From Paulinella micropora (taxonomy: Eukaryota > Cercozoa > Imbricatea > Euglyphida): a DNA stretch of 64,000 bases. Location: assembly GCA_009731375.1 (NCBI GenBank), contig BJOX01000208.1, positions 138,901 to 202,900 on the forward strand. Reading direction: 5' to 3'. How positions within the stretch are numbered: the first letter of the stretch is position 1; each line of letters starts with the position of its first letter. The notes beneath the pieces are model-generated. The model was not told where the DNA came from and did no database searches. It saw only the letters and a list, made by a program, of their open reading frames with translations. Positions 8,401 to 17,433 of the stretch are shown here, piece by piece. Position numbers and translations under genes: made by a program.

Positions 8401-10569
8401 CGCCCGGGGCGTCGCACTACGGATCAGGTCTTTACCCTTTGGCAGAGGTTGAAGGGGCGTCAGCAGCAGAAGCGGGAGTCGTATGTCCTGTTCGTCGATC
8501 TACGCAAGGCTTTCCCGTCTGTTTGGAGAGATGGCCTATTTGAGAGGCTCTGGAAGCTGGGTGTAAGGGGCAAGTTCTGGCGCACGCTACGCAGGTGCTA
8601 CGAGCAGACTTCGTCGCAAGTGCTAGTTGATGGAGCACTCACCCCCGAAGTACTGGAGGGTGTAGGCGTCCAACAGGGGTCCCCTCTCTCTCCCACACTC
8701 TTCAACGTCTTTATGGATGAGCTGTGTGATCGGCTGGCGAGTGCCCTCAAGATCACGGATGTGAAGCGGCTGAACGACATCAAGGCACTTCTATACGCGG
8801 ACGACGTGGCCCTCATCGCTCACAGTCGCACCGAGCTCCAGAAGATGGTCAATGTTGTGGCCAAGTTCGCGGAAGATTACCGGCTGGAAGTCAACTTGAA
8901 GCCCGGCAAGACGGAAATCATGCCCATTTACACGTCGAGCAAGGCGAAACGACCAAGTATCAGGGAGCGAGGTGAGCCCGTGGTGTGGTTTCGCGGCCAG
9001 AAGCTTTGTGTCACCAGTCAGTACAAGTACCTGGGAGTGGTTATCACCGACGACCTGAAGTGGAAGGAGCAGGCCCTGCGGGCTACGCGTGTCACTGAAG
9101 TCGCCACCGCAGGTTGGTACTCTTTGTGGTGTGCAGGTGAGATACAAGCTAGGTATCGTCTCATGTGCTGGAATCAACTTGTGGGGGCCAAGCTGAAGTA
9201 CGCCTTCGATGTCTGGCGTGCCCCCGTATCGCAGCTCACCAAGCTGGAGGCAGCAATGCTGCGCCCCATGAGGATGATTCTCGGCATCAGCCCTAAGACA
9301 AGCAAGTGGATTACACTCTTTCTGGCGCGCTCTTTGAGTGCGGAGCGTTTGCGGCGGGCGGCGCAACTGAAGTTCTATGGACGGCTGCGTGTTCTACCGG
9401 AGAAGCGATTTCCTGTCATCGCATCTCAAGTCAAATCCGACTGGACTGCGGAGGCCGAAGGCGCTATCAGGGACTCAATGGATCTACAACAAGGGCTTCA
9501 GGAGCTCCTAAATAGCTCAGAGAAGGACCTCGAGGGTTGGAGTTCGACTGTGGACAAGTGGGCCCTTCAGCAGGACGTCAAGATGGTGCAGCAACTGATG
9601 TGGGACAAGCGAGAGGCAGGCAGCGATCTTACTGATGGCCTGCGAGTCATCCTAAGACAAGTCTTTGGAACTAAGGAGTTCCCAAGATGGGTAGCCCTTG
9701 ATGATGCGCATTATAATCTGCTTCGGAGAAGGTTGCTCAGCTGCAACAACCGCCTTCGGTTGTACCGCAGCAAGTTGGTCAGTGGCATGTCCCCTCGCTG
9801 CTTCTGTTGTCATGATGATGTCAATGAGTCCCTTGCGCACTTCTTATGGGATTGCCCCATGCATGAGGGGAGACGTAAGCAGCTGTTGCTGAGTATGCAG
9901 AGGCTCGGTGGCATGGCTGTGGGGGGTGCTGAGGGGGATGGAGGGAGTGAGGAGGGTGGTGAGGTCGTAGGCGGTGAGGTTGTGGTGGAGGATGTGTTGC
10001 TTGGGCGGGAGCGGGAGGGCTCTGTGCGGCAGGGTTGGGATGATATGTCGCCTGTGGATCAATCACGATTGTTTTGTAAGCTTTTTCAGGGGAAGTCGCG
10101 CTTCCGCAGTAACTTTAGGCTTGCTGCGTTGTTAGGGGTTACAGCGTTGCGTCCCCCTCCAAAGTTGGATGTGTTGTTTGGATCATATGTGTCTGAGTGT
10201 TGGTCTGCTAGGGAGGGTAAAAGGGAGGAGCTTGGGGTGGAGGATGGGGGCGAGGAGGTGATTGACCTCACTGAGGTTCCATCAGCTTCTGTCCCACCCT
10301 CTCCCCCAAGTGACGTTGATGTTGCGCGGCGCGGCCGTCCGCGCAGTGTGGACGTCCTGGCTAGAGAGAGGGGTTCGGGAGCGCAGCGTAGTGTCTCCGA
10401 GTTCTTCTCTTCAGCTAACACCCTCGCATCTAGCTCTTCATGCACTTCACAGCCCCCATCTGCCCCTGCTGTTGCTGTTGCTGCTATGTCTGTTTGGTGT
10501 TCTGACAATGCGTTGGGATCGGCTGACCCGGTGACCCAATGGAGGCACATGTCCAGGATCTGGATCTGA
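5470..10569 (+). CDS. LINE ORF: APE-type endonuclease plus reverse transcriptase, 1,699 aa
   Basis: A single intact ORF; the start is the first ATG after an in-frame TAA at 5452. Residues 119-195 resemble an RRM-like ORF1 fold, and a basic stretch near 289-303 may be a nuclear signal. The endonuclease spans about 312-580: S-H-N at 316-318, Q-E-H with catalytic E349, D464-x-N466, and the terminal D567-H568 pair. Reverse transcriptase spans about 860-1170, with D1010 in FVDLRKAF, QGSPLSP, and YADD at 1109-1112. A CCHC knuckle follows (C1444, C1447, H1457, C1462). The C-terminal 200 residues are Gly/Glu- then Ser/Pro-rich and hold VIDLT at 1597-1601, which looks like a SUMO-interaction motif. 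The product would nick target DNA and prime reverse transcription there. No RNase H is seen. The clade is unresolved. Confidence 0.93.
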   Translation: MASDIGRLLLSMDYKYAKHGATTVALMGQGRIAEDLDNPRGNASSTGSGPMSQDGRMRARVYDGIPEPRGEAILAAPHPSSPNLAHGSALQHKASGAIWQMAPPPRRYRRVDRYDKDGRNLIVWGLSERANLQEIASKMSGLGLVVPVMEWQGQRMSRHLELVYEDDDSRQTALQQLKHLKFFGRGVNVALGRRFRDRERVRRLIRIHLRGEAAVRKEEAATGYRVLPLHEECVDDVQVVSSELAADAPKCVSECADVHVVPLHSAASAVGDQPAQAPAEGGSTRAEAKRGRRVRKRAKKHRSKQFDTGFKLLVASHNWQGKTGYDNVGTAEWASFYKHEGWLVIGAQEHRMGKKQLSKCSLDGFRIFGKPAEVSEKNRCKGGVLFAVANFLGPYCNLVSAPVDHRQQVWLRIASGVTGAQDIYVGNGYFPQETQEEESSEAYAAWQAAIAFFGAKGLVVTVADANAKLGPACSRKEEGIVGQHGEVDDKGAPVRSENGKRLAAVLVATGLRNLSGFSCPVEGSYWWSRREQRGMGTGKHLLDYICASPGLASGAKFGVCEDDLDTDHKAVWAELTWSGQRRPKRAAKPYRSFRVDKLIGAGVSGNDHAAKQALDYLRDKFDDVFQHCLQKLGVHQLPELDLSGGADSQRVVDDVTERVAQSFRMAAHRVLGSRCIRPRFTNNWFDGELKELIQQRREAYAAYRRDESNAEARLNWLRLRKQIRKATRAKKSASFKQVQEEAVKCQREQSSKRFWLLAKRLGGARRTKVSAPVQREDGSLACTLPEKVARWEEFRKNSVKPRENPASAAVVVECCAEAGSLEWEEAEAKRQFHWNDRFRDEVARAMKEHEVGEDTCEELDKPFTQEEVLARQRALNNHKACGEDKVKNEMLKYGGAYINGYLTQYFNWIREAERTPKAWGKGIIVNIPKGGDPTDPDNWRDISIISCLGKLYLSLLATRLTLFVDGPDKLRPEQGGFRPGRRTTDQVFTLWQRLKGRQQQKRESYVLFVDLRKAFPSVWRDGLFERLWKLGVRGKFWRTLRRCYEQTSSQVLVDGALTPEVLEGVGVQQGSPLSPTLFNVFMDELCDRLASALKITDVKRLNDIKALLYADDVALIAHSRTELQKMVNVVAKFAEDYRLEVNLKPGKTEIMPIYTSSKAKRPSIRERGEPVVWFRGQKLCVTSQYKYLGVVITDDLKWKEQALRATRVTEVATAGWYSLWCAGEIQARYRLMCWNQLVGAKLKYAFDVWRAPVSQLTKLEAAMLRPMRMILGISPKTSKWITLFLARSLSAERLRRAAQLKFYGRLRVLPEKRFPVIASQVKSDWTAEAEGAIRDSMDLQQGLQELLNSSEKDLEGWSSTVDKWALQQDVKMVQQLMWDKREAGSDLTDGLRVILRQVFGTKEFPRWVALDDAHYNLLRRRLLSCNNRLRLYRSKLVSGMSPRCFCCHDDVNESLAHFLWDCPMHEGRRKQLLLSMQRLGGMAVGGAEGDGGSEEGGEVVGGEVVVEDVLLGREREGSVRQGWDDMSPVDQSRLFCKLFQGKSRFRSNFRLAALLGVTALRPPPKLDVLFGSYVSECWSAREGKREELGVEDGGEEVIDLTEVPSASVPPSPPSDVDVARRGRPRSVDVLARERGSGAQRSVSEFFSSANTLASSSSCTSQPPSAPAVAVAAMSVWCSDNALGSADPVTQWRHMSRIWI

Positions 10570-10590
10570 TGCTATAGTCTGAGGAAGCCT

Positions 10591-10634
10591 ATTATTATTA
10601 TTATTAGAGGCTATCACTATTATTATTATTGTTA

Positions 10635-10705
<71 letters not shown>
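10591..10705. repeat. (TTA)n tract after LINE
   Basis: TTA repeat with an AGAGGCTATCAC interruption; it is the tail of the LINE and the 5' flank of the next SINE. Confidence 0.92.
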
Positions 10706-10847
10706 GTTCTACCATCTGGGCCCTGTCGCCAGTTCGATTCCCGTCGGTGCCACCAGTATTTTCATTGAACATACCGGTCTATTTCTGGACCAGTATTTTC
10801 ATTGAACATACCGGCCCGTCTGGAAGTGTTGGAACTGCCCTTGCGGG
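10706..10847 (+). mobile_element. tRNA-derived SINE, truncated, cut by gap
   Basis: Starts GTTCTACCATCTGGGCCC inside the tRNA-like part and keeps the B box GTTCGATTCCC. It carries the same tandem duplication as the 4.2 kb copy and ends at a gap (10848-10878). Confidence 0.82.
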
Positions 10848-10878
10848 NNNNNNNNNNNNNNNNNNNNNNNNNNNNNNN

Positions 10879-11030
10879 ACTATTACTATTACTATTACTA
10901 TTACTATTACTATTACTATTACTATTACTATTACTATTACTATTACTATTACTATTACTAATAATTTACTATTATTATTACTATTACTGTTACTATTATT
11001 ATTATTATTACTACTATTACTGTTACTACT

Positions 11031-11069
<39 letters not shown>

Positions 11070-11346
11070 GTTGTTGTTGTTGTTGTTGTTGTTGATGATG
11101 ATGATGATGTTGTTGTTGTTGACAGTTGTTGTTGTTGTTGTTGTTGTTCCTTTCAATTAATTAATCGATAAGTGAAACATCACCACTTGTTGTTGTTGTT
11201 GTTGTTGTAGTTGTTGTAGTTGTTGTTGTGGTTGTTGTTGTCCAATTTAATGAAATTAAATCAGTTGTTGTTGTTGTTGTTGTTGTTGTTGTTCTTTGTT
11301 TGTTTGTTTATTTGTTTGTTTGCTTTTGGTTGTTGTGTTGTTGTTG

Positions 11347-11378
<32 letters not shown>

Positions 11379-11382
11379 TTGT

Positions 11383-11417
<35 letters not shown>

Positions 11418-11418
11418 G
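10879..11418. repeat. (TTACTA)n, (TTA)n and (TTG)n tracts
   Basis: Hexanucleotide TTACTA passes into TTA and then long TTG tracts. Two short unique islands (11148-11185 and 11241-11265) contain AATTAATTAAT or AATTTAATG and look like D element edges. Confidence 0.88.
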
Positions 11419-11626
11419 AATTTGATTAATAATTATAATTTCAAGCCATGACAAGATGGAGTGTGGCTATCGGCCAAAAATAACTGCCACTTCCATCCCC
11501 GGCCGTCGGGACACCAGAGCTTGTTCATTGTATCATAAAACTCTCAAGCTCAAAACTTGAACAAAAATAACAATTGAAGGAGAACTTCAGGGCAATAGAG
11601 CATGCACTACAGTAGAACAACAACAA
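11419..11626. mobile_element. MITE-like element D, copy 1
   Basis: A non-coding unit running from an AATTTGATTAAT edge after (TTG)n to GAACAACAACA. The core GATGGAGTGTGGCT, then TAACTGCCACTT and TCCCCGGCCG, recurs at 11.8 and 16.1 kb. The right end is an inverted copy of the TTG flank, so the terminal repeats look microsatellite-like. No transposase is present. Confidence 0.65.
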
Positions 11627-11639
11627 GAAAGTAGTAGTA

Positions 11640-11749
11640 GTTGTTGTTGTTGTTGTTGTTGAATTCAATTAATATATTAAACCAAGGACACGATGGATTT
11701 ATTGTTGTTGTTGATGATGATGATGTTGTTGTGGTTGTTGTGGTTGTGG

Positions 11750-11789
<40 letters not shown>
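11640..11789. repeat. (TTG)n with D-type edge at 11659
   Basis: TTG repeats enclose AATTCAATTAATATATTAAACCAAGG, a D left edge that returns to TTG after about 40 bases. Confidence 0.7.
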
Positions 11790-11790
<1 letters not shown>

Positions 11791-11896
11791 CAATTTAATT
11801 AATAAAGTAAATGAATGTCATTGAGAAGATGGAGTGTGGTTTTCTGCCAAAAGAATAACTGCCACTTTCATCCCCGTCGGGACACCAGAGATGGAA
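11790..11896. mobile_element. MITE-like element D, copy 2 (3'-truncated)
   Basis: Left edge TGTTGTTCAATTTAATT followed by the D core (AAGATGGAGTGTGG, TAACTGCCACTTTCATCCCC). It stops at GGACACCAGAG, where GATGGAAT repeats begin. Confidence 0.65.
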
Positions 11897-12020
11897 TGAG
11901 GATGATGGAATGATGATGGAATGATGATGGAATGATGATGGAATGATGATGGAATGATGATGAAAGGATGATGCATATGAAATCATTCATGATGATGCAA
12001 TGATGATGGAATGGTGATGG
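11896..12020. repeat. (GATGGAAT)n minisatellite
   Basis: Repeats of GATGATGGAAT and variants. Confidence 0.85.
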
Positions 12021-13740
12021 ATGCAATAAATGCGTGCGTGCGCAGGCGCTCCGCGTATGTAGATGATGTCATGCGGCATGTCATGTACTACATGTCATCA
12101 TCTGTAGTCACAGGCTTTGTTATTAATGTCACCTGAATGATGTTCAAGCCTGTACTATGTACCTGTTGGTATTAACTTATGATAATATATGTACATGTAC
12201 GTATGCATGTATGTATGTACTTGATATTCAATATCACAATGTTATTGACTCATGATTGAATACGGGTGACCGCCCCGTGACGTGACATGATTTTTTATCA
12301 TTACCGTCAACTGCGGTACTCAGTGAAGATGATGATTCTTGAATAATTTATTAATAAATACTCGTATATAGTGTCAGTTTTTCATTTGAATTGCATTTCA
12401 AACTGAGTTGAAAGCAAGTGTTATAATAATATAAAAATCCTCAGTCAGACCGGCTAACTTAGGCGGCCCGACAGCGAAATTGGCCGAAAGCGGTGTGATC
12501 TGCACCGTGCCACGGTCCGTGACCTCAAGTTTTGATCAATATATTAATGTAATCGTGAGCCTCTTTAGCCTCCGCCATCCCGAGGCGCGGCCGGGGCCGG
12601 GCCGCCGTGGATCACGCATCGACCAGCCGCGCTGCGCCCGCGGCTTGCTTCCAAGGTTGTTTTCGTTGTTTTCAAGTTCAAAGGTATTCAGTAATAGAAA
12701 CAAATTGATATTGCATGTATCCAACTTCACCCGTCCCCATACCGGCGCCGGTTCCGCATAAGTATGATACTATCAATGAGATGATACTCCTCCCCGATGA
12801 TAGGCCGCTCCGACGGTAGCGCTTAGTTACTATACAAAATGATTTTTTTTTCACACAATCACCGGGCTCTTTTGATGTTATATAATAGATAGAAACAAGT
12901 GTTACTCGTTGGAGCCTGTGAGTGGGAAGACCGGCGGCGAAGCATGAGAAGGAAAGTTATAATATTATTATCAAGTTGTGAACGATATTATTACCAGGTG
13001 AGTGTAGATGATTAATATGAAACTTGAAAAAAAAAATCTACAGAGTCAAAACGAAGGATACAAAATGACGCTCTGTTCTCGATCTGTATATTTCAGGAAC
13101 AACCTCAAACCCCGTATCATAGTACTGGAGTAATCATGACTTAATAGTATGATAGTACGGCATCAAGTCATGCATGCAAGTCGAAAGTATCATTTCATTG
13201 TAGCTATTAATATACTATTTATTGCATCATGATCATTACATACAGTAATACTATTATCTACTTTCCCCTACAGCCTCTCATATCAATTAGTGAACATAAA
13301 TGATGGACTCAGCCGGCACCTCAAGGAGTATCAGCACTCATTCAGTAGTCATAAACTTGAATGTGCCACTTGAATTACTTGCTGAGGGCCCGCCCTATCC
13401 TGCCTAAGGGCCTTAGTCTATCTACCGATATATTCTTTACACAAACACTGTTCTTATTATTTATTACTAAGTATCTATCTACGTACTCAGTAGTATGATC
13501 ATTGATTACATAACAGCACCGGCTTACCCAGTCGCGAGTCACATCTCTCATCAAATGAAAATTATGAGTTAATTACGTTAACAAAAATGACGCAAATACG
13601 GAATATTTGTGGCATAACTTTTGTGGCAGGCCCAACCTCGGAGGATAGACGTTGGCATAGACCATGTCATCATTCCCATACATACCATAAGGCGACCAAA
13701 TACCGAAGCTGCGCCGGAGTCCCATACAAGAGAACTCCAT
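12021..13740. other. AT-rich non-coding stretch, no gene seen
   Basis: Both strands lack a convincing ORF or splice-bounded exon series. A GC-rich patch at 12580-12660 has no coding signal I recognise. Confidence 0.6.
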
Positions 13741-13744
13741 GCCT

Positions 13745-14262
13745 GTATGTATGTATGTATGTATGTAATACTATGCGTATATGTATGTATGCGTGTGTGT
13801 ATGTATGTATGTATGTATGTATGTATATACGTATGTACGTATGCATGTACCTGGAACACCCATCGCGGCAACGTCCGGCGGAAGATGTAAAAAGATCGTT
13901 TCGGGCGCGTCACAACCGCGCCAGTAACCGGCCATAACAAAACCATTCTGCTTTACTGTATAATACACAAAACAACAAAATATAATACAGTCCCGTAGAA
14001 AAAAATAGAATACAGTAGAGTTACAGGACAGTACCAGTACAGTACAATACAATACAGTAGAATGCAGTACAGTACAGTATAATACAATACAATACAATAC
14101 AATACCATACAATACAATACAATACAATACAATACAATACAATAGCTACAATACGATACAATAAAATACAATACAATACAGTACAATACAATATAATACA
14201 ATACAATACAAATACAAATACAAATACAAATACAAATACAAATACGATAGAATGTAAAATAG
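13745..14262. repeat. (GTAT)n and (ATACA)n arrays
   Basis: GTATGTAT at 13745-13850 is followed, after about 190 bases, by a long array of AATAC pentamers (14037-14210) ending in AATACA hexamers (14211-14247). Poly-Tyr/Val/Leu frames in it are artefacts. Confidence 0.9.
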
Positions 14263-14271
14263 TAGAATATA

Positions 14272-14815
14272 CCTTCGACAACTTTGACTGGATCCTACAA
14301 CATCATGTCACCAGGCATTCTGGATCATGATTATGGCTACAGCGTCGTCTTCCAAAATAATCAGGCCCTGGTACTATCGAAGGTGATTGTGATTGATCAT
14401 ACTTCTATCGTATGTCGTGGAAGGATGATGTGGAACAAGTTGTATCGACTGGACGAACGCGACGACAAGATGCTCGACGTCAATCAGCGATATGAGCCCT
14501 TGGTTAGCAACACCAAGGGCGGTACCGTTATCTTGTCTGTCAATCCACGTGCATCGAAATCACCTATTCCGGCTATGACATTACACAGGATGGCCGGTCA
14601 CGCCAACGTCGAAGTCATGCAGCATCTGGCGAAGGCGATGGGTCGCACTATTACTGGGATTAATTGGCGTGAAAAGCTACCACAGCAATGTCACCCCTGT
14701 TTGCAGGCCAGAAGCTCCCGTCTGCCCTTCTACAAGGAGAACGAACACCTCGACAACGAGTTCAAATTGGGTGAGTGCATTCATGTCGACTTTCGTGGCC
14801 CCTGGCCTGCCATTT
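14272..14815 (+). pseudogene. Ty1/copia Pol fragment: GAG-pre-integrase and integrase zinc region
   Basis: The open frame enters without a true start. It contains a protease-to-integrase linker, then LHRMAGHANVEVMQHL and QCHPC, the histidine and cysteine pairs of the integrase zinc domain. It ends at CIHVDFRGPWP, where the integrase core should begin; the sequence then switches to unrelated DNA. About 180 residues of a protein that usually exceeds 1,300 remain. This is a truncated copy, probably broken by insertion or recombination near 14815. Confidence 0.8.
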
Positions 14816-15245
14816 CCATTCCAGCAATCCAGAGATCCTCTCCCATGTTTGCTTGGTCTCCTCACCGTCTGGCAGAATTTTCTCCTTGACACAGAATCGA
14901 ATCACAGCATCCATGGCTTCCGCTGCCTTTTTCTTATCCGATGTGTCAGACAGAACCTTGCGAATCATAAACCACGACAAAAAGTAGCTAGCGTGTGTCA
15001 GAAGAGTCTTTGCTGTAAAGTGTTTGTCCTCGTTGCATTTGTCCTGCATGAGATGAAAGAGCTCAAGCCAATTCTCATGCTCTTTATCGCCACTGACAGA
15101 GAGAAACTTGTGAAAGCCCAGAAACAGCGATGAGTCGGAGCATAATGGGTCATCTTCTCTGTCTGTCTCTTGGTCGTCATCGCTGTCCGCTTCTTCCTGA
15201 CTGAGCATGGATGCGATCGACACGGGCTGGATTTCTTGAGACTCT
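14815..15245 (-). CDS. Hypothetical protein, partial, acidic then helical
   Basis: The minus strand is open from about 15245 to 14762. From 15245 the product has an acidic stretch (SQEEADSDDDQETDREDD) and then a globular-looking part with FLGFHKFLSVSG, HASYFLSWFMIRKVL and RFCVKEKILPDGEE. Composition and balance look like real protein. The last stretch overlaps the copia fragment on the other strand, so the true C-terminus is probably lost at about 14815. Upstream, the frame enters an AGT repeat, so the start is unknown. I do not recognise the family. Confidence 0.45.
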
Positions 15246-15256
15246 GTTGGGCTCGA

Positions 15257-15271
15257 AGTAGTAGTAGTAAT

Positions 15272-15328
<57 letters not shown>

Positions 15329-15660
15329 CATGGGGCAGCTCCCGCCTGACGCGCTTCGTCGCGGGCTCTGCCATCTCTCCCGACCACACTGCAGCCAAGC
15401 AGAAAAGAGCCGGATCATCCAGGGGACTTTCCTAACTTCCCTTCCCTTCCTTGCTTCCTTTGTTTCCTTGCTTCATTTGCTTCATTTGCTTCCTTTCCTT
15501 CCTTCCTTTCCTTCCTTCCTTTCCTTCCTTGTTTCCTTCCTTGAAGCTCCTTCCTTCCTTCCTTGCTTGCTTCTTTCCTTCCTTCCTTCGTTCTTTCTTT
15601 CCTTCCCTTCCTTTCTTTCTTTCTTGCTCTCTCTCCCTTGATTCCTTTCTTTCTTTCTTG
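15257..15660. repeat. (AGT)n, then (CTTC)n tract
   Basis: AGT triplets at 15257-15325, about 100 unique bases, then CTTC-type pyrimidine repeats at 15430-15660. Confidence 0.88.
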
Positions 15661-15793
15661 TCTGTTATTTGTTTTAGAGGTAGAAGTAGAAGTAGAAGTA
15701 GTTTAATAGGAAACCAGCTTCCTTTACGGAAACTATTATCCTACAGACACTATATACAGTTGTTGTTGTTCTTGTTGTTGTTACTGGTGTTGT

Positions 15794-16061
15794 TCGATTT
15801 AATTGATAATAAGTTAAACCAATGGCAAGATGGTGTGTGGCTAGTGTTGTTGTTGTTGTTGCTGCTGCTGTTGTTGTTGTTGTTGTCGCTGTTGTTATTG
15901 TTGTTGTCGCTGTTGTTTTTGTTGTTGTTGTTGTTGTTATAGTTGTTATTGTTGTTGTTGTTGCTGTTGTTGTTGTTGCTGCTGCTGCTGTTGTTGTTGT
16001 TATTGTTGTTCTTGTTGTTCTTGTTGTTGTTGCTGTTGTTGTTGTTGTTGTTGTTGTTGTT
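15794..16061. repeat. D left edge plus (TTG)n tract
   Basis: A D-type edge (CGATTTAATTGATAATAAGT, GATGGTGTGTGGCT) at 15794-15845 is followed by a long TTG tract with CTG and TCG variants. Confidence 0.75.
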
Positions 16062-16065
16062 CAAT

Positions 16066-16103
<38 letters not shown>

Positions 16104-16288
16104 GTTAAACAAACTGATAAATGCAAGATGGTGTGTGGCTACGGCCTTCACTCGCCACTTTCATCCCCGGCCGACGGGACGCCAGAGCCTGCTAAAATTA
16201 TAGATCTCTAATGCTCGGAAATCGAAACAAGAAGTAAAGAAAGAAGGAATAAGCAGAAGAGTGTGCCCTATAGTCGAACAACAACACT
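16062..16288. mobile_element. MITE-like element D, copy 3 (most complete)
   Basis: It opens after TGTTGTTGTTC and ends GAACAACAACA, an exact 11-base terminal inverted repeat. An (AAT)n insert follows the left edge. The core matches copies 1 and 2 (GATGGTGTGTGGCTACGGCC, CACTTTCATCCCCGGCCGAC). Non-coding. Confidence 0.68.
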
Positions 16289-16509
16289 AAGAGAGGGAGA
16301 AGAGGAAAGATAGTGAGGGATGTAGACTAGATCCGTCAGAGCTAGCCTACCTAGGGGAGGAAGAGGAAGAGAGAAGGGAGAAGAAGGGGGAGGAGAAACT
16401 CGCCCTGAGAGAAAACAGTTCGAGTTGTTGTTGCTGTCGTTGTTTCTGTTGTTAGTGTCTATTAGTGAGTAAATAGTAAGTTCAAAAATCATATCAGTAT
16501 GCAAAATTT

Positions 16510-16884
16510 TCAAAGTATATCTATATTATTTTTAGACCGACGTTTTGTTCGAAGAAGCTGATAGTAAGTTCCAGAAGTTGAAAAGTTATGGCTTTTTTCA
16601 AATTTTTTTCCGTCATGATTCCGAGCACAGGAAATCGGCATTTTAGCGTGGACAGCAGCTCGACCGTTGGGATTTTCAATTTTTGGCTCTTTTGGTGTGG
16701 GGCTGGTCGAAAATAGAAAATACGCTGTCAAGATGGCACCAACCCATTTCTCCAGCACCCTTTGCACATTCGCTTCCATCATTTGTTTCCCCTTCCCTGC
16801 TCGAAACTTGCCTTTAGTATGATTTGCGTTTTCCTGTTGTTGTTGTTGTTGTTTTTCGATTTCTTTTTGGTTTCCCAAAATCAT
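16510..16884 (-). CDS. Possible hypothetical ORF, 124 aa
   Basis: Starts ATG (MILGNQKEIE) and runs to a stop without interruption. A Gln run comes from a CAA repeat. The middle (KGKFRAGKGKQMMEANVQRV, LEKWVGAILTAYF) has plausible protein composition, but I recognise no domain. It may be a fragment or chance. The rest of 16289-17370 shows nothing else. Confidence 0.22.
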   Translation of the reverse strand: MILGNQKEIEKQQQQQQENANHTKGKFRAGKGKQMMEANVQRVLEKWVGAILTAYFLFSTSPTPKEPKIENPNGRAAVHAKMPISCARNHDGKKFEKSHNFSTSGTYYQLLRTKRRSKNNIDIL

Positions 16885-17381
16885 TCAAAAAGGGTATGGG
16901 ATACTCGTAGAAAGCGTAGTTTGAGATCGAACACATTTACGATGAGTCTAAAATCATAATCTTTCTTGTTTGCGCGAACCCATATCATGGTGCTATCTGT
17001 TTGTTGTGGCTGCTACTGTGCTCCTTGCCATCACACCATCTCAATTATTTTCTAGTTTCACAAATTCTTGACAGTCTTGATAGTACTGAAGTTCATGTCA
17101 GCTATCTTGTTCCCATTCGTTTGCGATGTTTACTCTAAATTTGTGTTCTGGTGTTTTTTGGCGTTCCTTATTTTACATGTGTGTGCTTGTTTGTTGGTTT
17201 TATGTTCATTTATGTGTATGTTGGTTTGCTGAAATGTATACGTTGGTTGCTTTATGTGCACTTTGTGTGTGTACATCTGTTTTTTTTTTGCTTGTTTGTT
17301 GTTATTGTTGTTGTTGTTGTTGTGTATATGTATGTGTGGTCGGATTGGCTGCTTGTGTTCGCTAGGCGAACTTTTATCCCA

Positions 17382-17384
<3 letters not shown>

Positions 17385-17433
<49 letters not shown>

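Larger units (their letters stand above)
4479..10590 (+). mobile_element. LINE (non-LTR retrotransposon), apparently full length
   Basis: About 6.1 kb between TTA tracts. The left end is placed at 4479 because that sequence matches the 5' end of element B and abuts (TTA)n; this placement is inference, since the link from 4479 to the ORF is not tested by a second copy. A leader of about 1 kb rich in hairpins precedes one long ORF (5470-10569). Its 3' segment (ATGGAGGCACATGTCCAG to GAGGAAGCCTA, 10540-10590) overlaps the end of the ORF and is related to the tails of SINE, A, B and C. The uninterrupted ORF argues for a recent insertion. The 5' truncation common in LINEs is absent. Confidence 0.8.
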
